Assembly (NCBI GenBank): GCA_003527555.1
Contig: DPWT01000173.1
Span: 1-9,024, forward strand
Direction of reading: 5' to 3'
DNA from: Verrucomicrobiales bacterium
GTDB taxonomy: Bacteria; Verrucomicrobiota; Verrucomicrobiia; Verrucomicrobiales; Akkermansiaceae
Length of the DNA stretch: 9,024 nt
This document shows, piece after piece, positions 7,252-9,024 of the stretch; the first letter of the stretch is position 1; each line of letters begins with the position of its first letter. The notes beneath the pieces were generated by a model. That model did no database searches. It worked only from the letters and a program-made list of their open reading frames with translations, and was not told the DNA's origin. The translations under genes were made by a program, and so were the position numbers.

Positions 7252-7278
7252 TTGCTCAAACTTCAGAGTCTGCAGCGA

Positions 7279-7533
7279 TTAGTAGCCAACAAACAAAATA
7301 TAAGCATTTAACAGCATGTATGCGAATGCGGGGAGCGTTTGCACGAATGTGTCTTTGATTTTAATACGTAAAATCACGCCGCAAAGCATCAACAACGCGA
7401 GTCCAGCCGCCGAAAACTGACCAATCCATGGGGCATAGAACCCACCAATTAAGCCAATTGCACCCAGAATCTGCAGGGTGCCCACCAAACTACGTAATTT
7501 CGATAATCCGTAGCGGTCGTATTCATTGCGCAT
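7279..7533 (-). CDS. DoxX-like membrane protein, start codon unclear
   Basis: From the first ATG at 7533 the product is 84 residues with three hydrophobic helices and the DoxX-like blocks YDRYGLSKLRSLVG, LALLMLCGVILRIKIKD and a Pro-led last helix. This is shorter than the family. The frame continues upstream without a stop to 7611 and codes a good first membrane helix (WISSVSFLLFGVGCFALLA) just before MRNEYD. No ATG, GTG or TTG lies in that extension. Upstream of it is an in-frame TAA at 7614-7612, and before that in-frame ATGs at 7623 and 7632. The full protein may use a rare start such as ATC or ATT, or a point mutation may have created the TAA or removed the ATG. If so, the gene may be damaged. 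It is convergent with the plus-strand paralogue and lies downstream of the DUF2237 gene on the same strand. Confidence 0.72.
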   Translation of the reverse strand: MRNEYDRYGLSKLRSLVGTLQILGAIGLIGGFYAPWIGQFSAAGLALLMLCGVILRIKIKDTFVQTLPAFAYMLLNAYILFVGY

Positions 7534-7697
7534 GGCAAGCAGAGCAAAACACCCAACTCCAAAAAGAAGGAAGGAAACCGATGAAATCCAGATGAAAGTT
7601 AAGTTGATGATTTATATTCGCATCGCTGACATTGCATCTCAACCTATAATCTAAGCCAAAACATAAAAAATTTCACCGCTCCATCGTCGATGTTGAC

Positions 7698-8066
7698 TCA
7701 ATGAGATGTGATCGCGTGCTTTTTAAGGTCATCAATATCAACAAATTCGAGTGCTGTCACGGAGGTGGCAGCAAGATTGACCTTTGGCGCACAACTGTGG
7801 TCGTGGGCCTCTTTCCAGCGCTGCACACACAGGCACCATGAGTCGCCAGGCTTTAAGCCTGGAAAAGAAAATTCAGGATGAGGTGTAATGAGATCGTTCC
7901 CCTGCAAACGACTAAAATTGAGAAAGTCTTCAGTAACCACAGCGCAAACACAATGTAAGCCATGGTCACCACCACCGGTTCGGCAGCAGCCATCGCGGAA
8001 AAATCCGGTCATTGGATCGGTGGAACAGACGGTAAGTTCTTCGCCTAAGACGTTAAGGTTGGGCAT
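7698..8066 (-). CDS. DUF2237 family protein
   Basis: 122 residues, cytoplasmic. It is recognised by NVLGEELTVCSTDPMTGFFRDGCC (5-28, in shorter pieces NVLG, CSTDPMTGFFRDG, CC), the VCAVVTEDFLNFS block (40-52), GNDLITPHPEFSFPGLKPGD (56-75) and WCLCVQRWKEA (77-87), with a closing LEFVDIDDLKKHA. These are the signature segments of DUF2237, a small bacterial family of unknown activity whose conserved cysteines (14, 27, 28, 41, 78 and 80 here) suggest a metal or redox role; that is an inference. It is complete. No Shine-Dalgarno precedes the ATG, but a good promoter lies so close that the mRNA may be leaderless. It follows the DUF1080 gene on the same strand with a gap of 64 bases, and the DoxX-like gene comes next. 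Confidence 0.92.
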   Translation of the reverse strand: MPNLNVLGEELTVCSTDPMTGFFRDGCCRTGGGDHGLHCVCAVVTEDFLNFSRLQGNDLITPHPEFSFPGLKPGDSWCLCVQRWKEAHDHSCAPKVNLAATSVTALEFVDIDDLKKHAITSH

Positions 8067-8072
8067 CGCTTA

Positions 8073-8100
8073 ATAGTAAGCCGTGTTAGCAATTTGACAA
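8073..8100 (-). promoter_or_regulatory. Candidate sigma-70-type promoter for the DUF2237 gene
   Basis: On the minus strand TTGTCA (8100-8095) is followed after 16 bases by TACTAT (8078-8073). Both match four or five of six consensus positions. The -10 ends six bases before the ATG at 8066, so transcription would begin at or next to the start codon, which agrees with the absence of a ribosome-binding site. Confidence 0.4.
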
Positions 8101-8109
8101 GCGGACAGA

Positions 8110-8123
8110 TCGTGATGGCACGA
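8110..8123 (-). terminator. Short stem-loop behind the DUF1080 gene
   Basis: TCGTG (8110-8114) and CACGA (8119-8123) form a perfect five-base stem with a four-base loop, eight bases beyond the DUF1080 stop. No U-tract follows on the transcribed strand, so it may act only weakly or protect the mRNA end. Confidence 0.25.
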
Positions 8124-8130
8124 GCTTGGA

Positions 8131-8721
8131 TTACTTGTTCTCAATAATCCTAATGTTGCGGAATGAGATGCTCATGTCTTTCCCTGCGTGGAGCTGAAGG
8201 CCGAGAGGCCCTCTAGCAATAGCGGTTTCAGAAGTGTAGGTGATACCCTCGACATCATTGAGCCAAGTTTTGTAGGTGCTGCCAGTGACAGTAATTCTCA
8301 GGGTGTTCCAGCCAGCGGGTTTTACTGCCGCGATGGCGGCTTTGCTTTCAGTGGGGTAACCTTTTCCGGGGATATATGGTGCTGCGGTAAGGTCGCGCTT
8401 GAGTGATCCGGAAATACCGATTTGGATTTGGTCTTTAGGGCACTTGAGCATGACTCCCGAGTCGATAGTGCCCTTGCCGAGTTTATATTCGAGGATAAGG
8501 GTAAAGTCTGTAAACTCTTGTTTTGTCCAGAGAAGAGAGCCTGCTTTCTTAGGATCAGACTGGCAGTGGATGGTGCCGTCTTTTACAGTCCAGTGAATGG
8601 CTTTGCTTTTAGAAGCCACACGCCATTGGTCGAGGTTTTTGCCATTGAAGAGCGATTCCCCGGCAAGTGATGGTGTCTGAGTGAGAAGAACAAACGCAGT
8701 AAGGAATGACAAAAATTTCAT
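8131..8721 (-). CDS. Secreted DUF1080 protein (3-keto-disaccharide hydrolase-like)
   Basis: 196 residues. Residues 1-20 form a clear signal peptide (Lys2, then a hydrophobic core ending SLA, with GESLFNG next). The rest is one DUF1080 (PF06439) concanavalin-like beta-sandwich: LFNGKNLDQWRV at 24-35, HWTVKDGTIHC at 43-53, FTDFTLILEYKLG at 70-82, SGVMLK at 88-93, WNTLRITV at 138-145 and GPLGLQLHAG with ISFRNIRI near the end. Some members act on 3-keto-glycosides; many other PVC members are untested, and this is a short single-domain form. It probably acts in the periplasm or outside the cell on sugars. The gene begins 69 bases after the DUF1501 gene ends on the same strand, so they may share a transcript. 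The ATG at 8721 is the only start that keeps the signal peptide. Confidence 0.9.
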   Translation of the reverse strand: MKFLSFLTAFVLLTQTPSLAGESLFNGKNLDQWRVASKSKAIHWTVKDGTIHCQSDPKKAGSLLWTKQEFTDFTLILEYKLGKGTIDSGVMLKCPKDQIQIGISGSLKRDLTAAPYIPGKGYPTESKAAIAAVKPAGWNTLRITVTGSTYKTWLNDVEGITYTSETAIARGPLGLQLHAGKDMSISFRNIRIIENK

Positions 8722-8790
8722 AGTTAAATTTAGCAGTCGGGGCGATTAAACGCCAGGAAGATAGGTGGCATTACCTGTATGAAGTAACCA

Positions 8791-9024
8791 CTAAGAAAAC
8801 AACACCTTGCGGGCCTTGCCGCGATTGGCGAGCTTGAAGGGGCGGCCATTGGGCGATTTCTCCTCAAGATTAGGATCGATGACAAGCCGCCAAGCGATAG
8901 TTGCGTTGAAGTCGGTAACATCCAAGATATCTTTCTCCGCCTTCTTGCCGTCTTTGCTGGTGCTGCCGTAGATCTCGCCGGCCTTAACACCGGCTCCCGC
9001 CATGAGGCAGGTGAAGCCGTCGGG
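8791..9024 (-). CDS. DUF1501 domain protein, C-terminal fragment (cut by window edge)
   Basis: The frame is open at the right edge and ends at a TAG at 8793-8791, giving 77 C-terminal residues. It opens with PDGFTCLMAGAGVKAGEIYG, then STSKDGKKAEKDILDVTDFNATIAW and LEEKSPNGRPFKLANRGKARKVLFS; each is a typical end of DUF1501 proteins, where AGAGVKAG precedes the final Asp/His-rich part of an alkaline-phosphatase-like/sulfatase-like fold. Full members are about 400-480 residues, usually exported by the twin-arginine route and encoded beside planctomycete-type cytochrome DUF1549/DUF1553 proteins; neither can be seen here. An ATG inside this fragment (9003) is not the true start. The activity is unknown. 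It lies upstream of the DUF1080 gene in the same direction. Confidence 0.85.
   Translation of the reverse strand, partial: PDGFTCLMAGAGVKAGEIYGSTSKDGKKAEKDILDVTDFNATIAWRLVIDPNLEEKSPNGRPFKLANRGKARKVLFS

Noticed and set aside
6909..7259. 116-codon minus-strand frame opposite the plus-strand DoxX-like gene
   Set aside because: The plus-strand product has four helices and DoxX-like blocks; the antisense frame is a Ser/Thr/Ile-rich mirror with no family features.
7683..7693. Palindrome CATCGTCGATG behind the DUF2237 gene as a terminator
   Set aside because: The arms leave a one-base loop, which cannot form a hairpin, and the T-run downstream lies too far away.
8188..8670. Plus-strand frames over the DUF1080 gene
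   Set aside because: The minus strand gives a complete DUF1080 domain with a signal peptide; the plus frames show no motif.
8730..8990. 86-codon minus-strand frame over the DUF1501 end
   Set aside because: It overlaps the DUF1501 C-terminus in another frame; its Arg/Pro/Ser-rich sequence has no family pattern.
1..9024. Defence system, CRISPR array, mobile element or prophage
   Set aside because: No repeat array, transposase, integrase, nuclease/helicase pair or terminal inverted repeats were seen on either strand.

Overview
The window looks like a chromosomal segment of a Verrucomicrobia-type bacterium (PVC group, probably marine or aquatic). This rests on gene content: a DUF6288-type secreted protein with PDZ and HEAT-like parts, a DUF1501 protein next to a DUF1080 (3-keto-disaccharide hydrolase-like) protein, and a secreted hypothetical protein of a type I associate with this phylum. 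GC is moderate by eye and clear Shine-Dalgarno sequences are nearly absent. The assignment is an inference; there is no rRNA or other phylogenetic marker here.

Layout. Bases 1-2084 (minus) hold a large secreted DUF6288-like protein that runs off the left edge. A divergent intergenic region of about 180 bases with an imperfect inverted repeat separates it from a plus-strand secreted hypothetical (about 2263-2931). Bases 3111-6790 (plus) are a tight four-gene run: an FAD-dependent amine-oxidase/desaturase-like oxidoreductase, a flavin-reductase-family FMN-binding protein, a DUF2071 (YqjF-like) protein and a divergent ADP-ribosylglycohydrolase-like protein. The gaps are 22, 2 and 2 bases, so this is almost certainly one transcription unit. 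Next come a plus-strand DoxX-like membrane protein (6886-7251), a convergent minus-strand DoxX-like paralogue (7279-7533, with its N-terminal helix coded upstream of the first usable start), a DUF2237 protein (minus, 7698-8066), a secreted DUF1080 protein (minus, 8131-8721) and the C-terminal end of a DUF1501 protein (minus, 8791-9024, cut by the right edge).

How the genes work together. The four-gene run joins two flavin-linked redox proteins to two proteins of unknown substrate. The last one keeps an ADP-ribosylglycohydrolase-like frame but not the usual metal-binding motifs, so the operon may carry out an uncharacterised flavin-dependent step. This is the best candidate for something undescribed. 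The DUF1080 and DUF1501 proteins fit the polysaccharide-degrading lifestyle typical of the phylum. No tRNA, rRNA, CRISPR array, insertion sequence, phage gene or recognisable defence system is visible.
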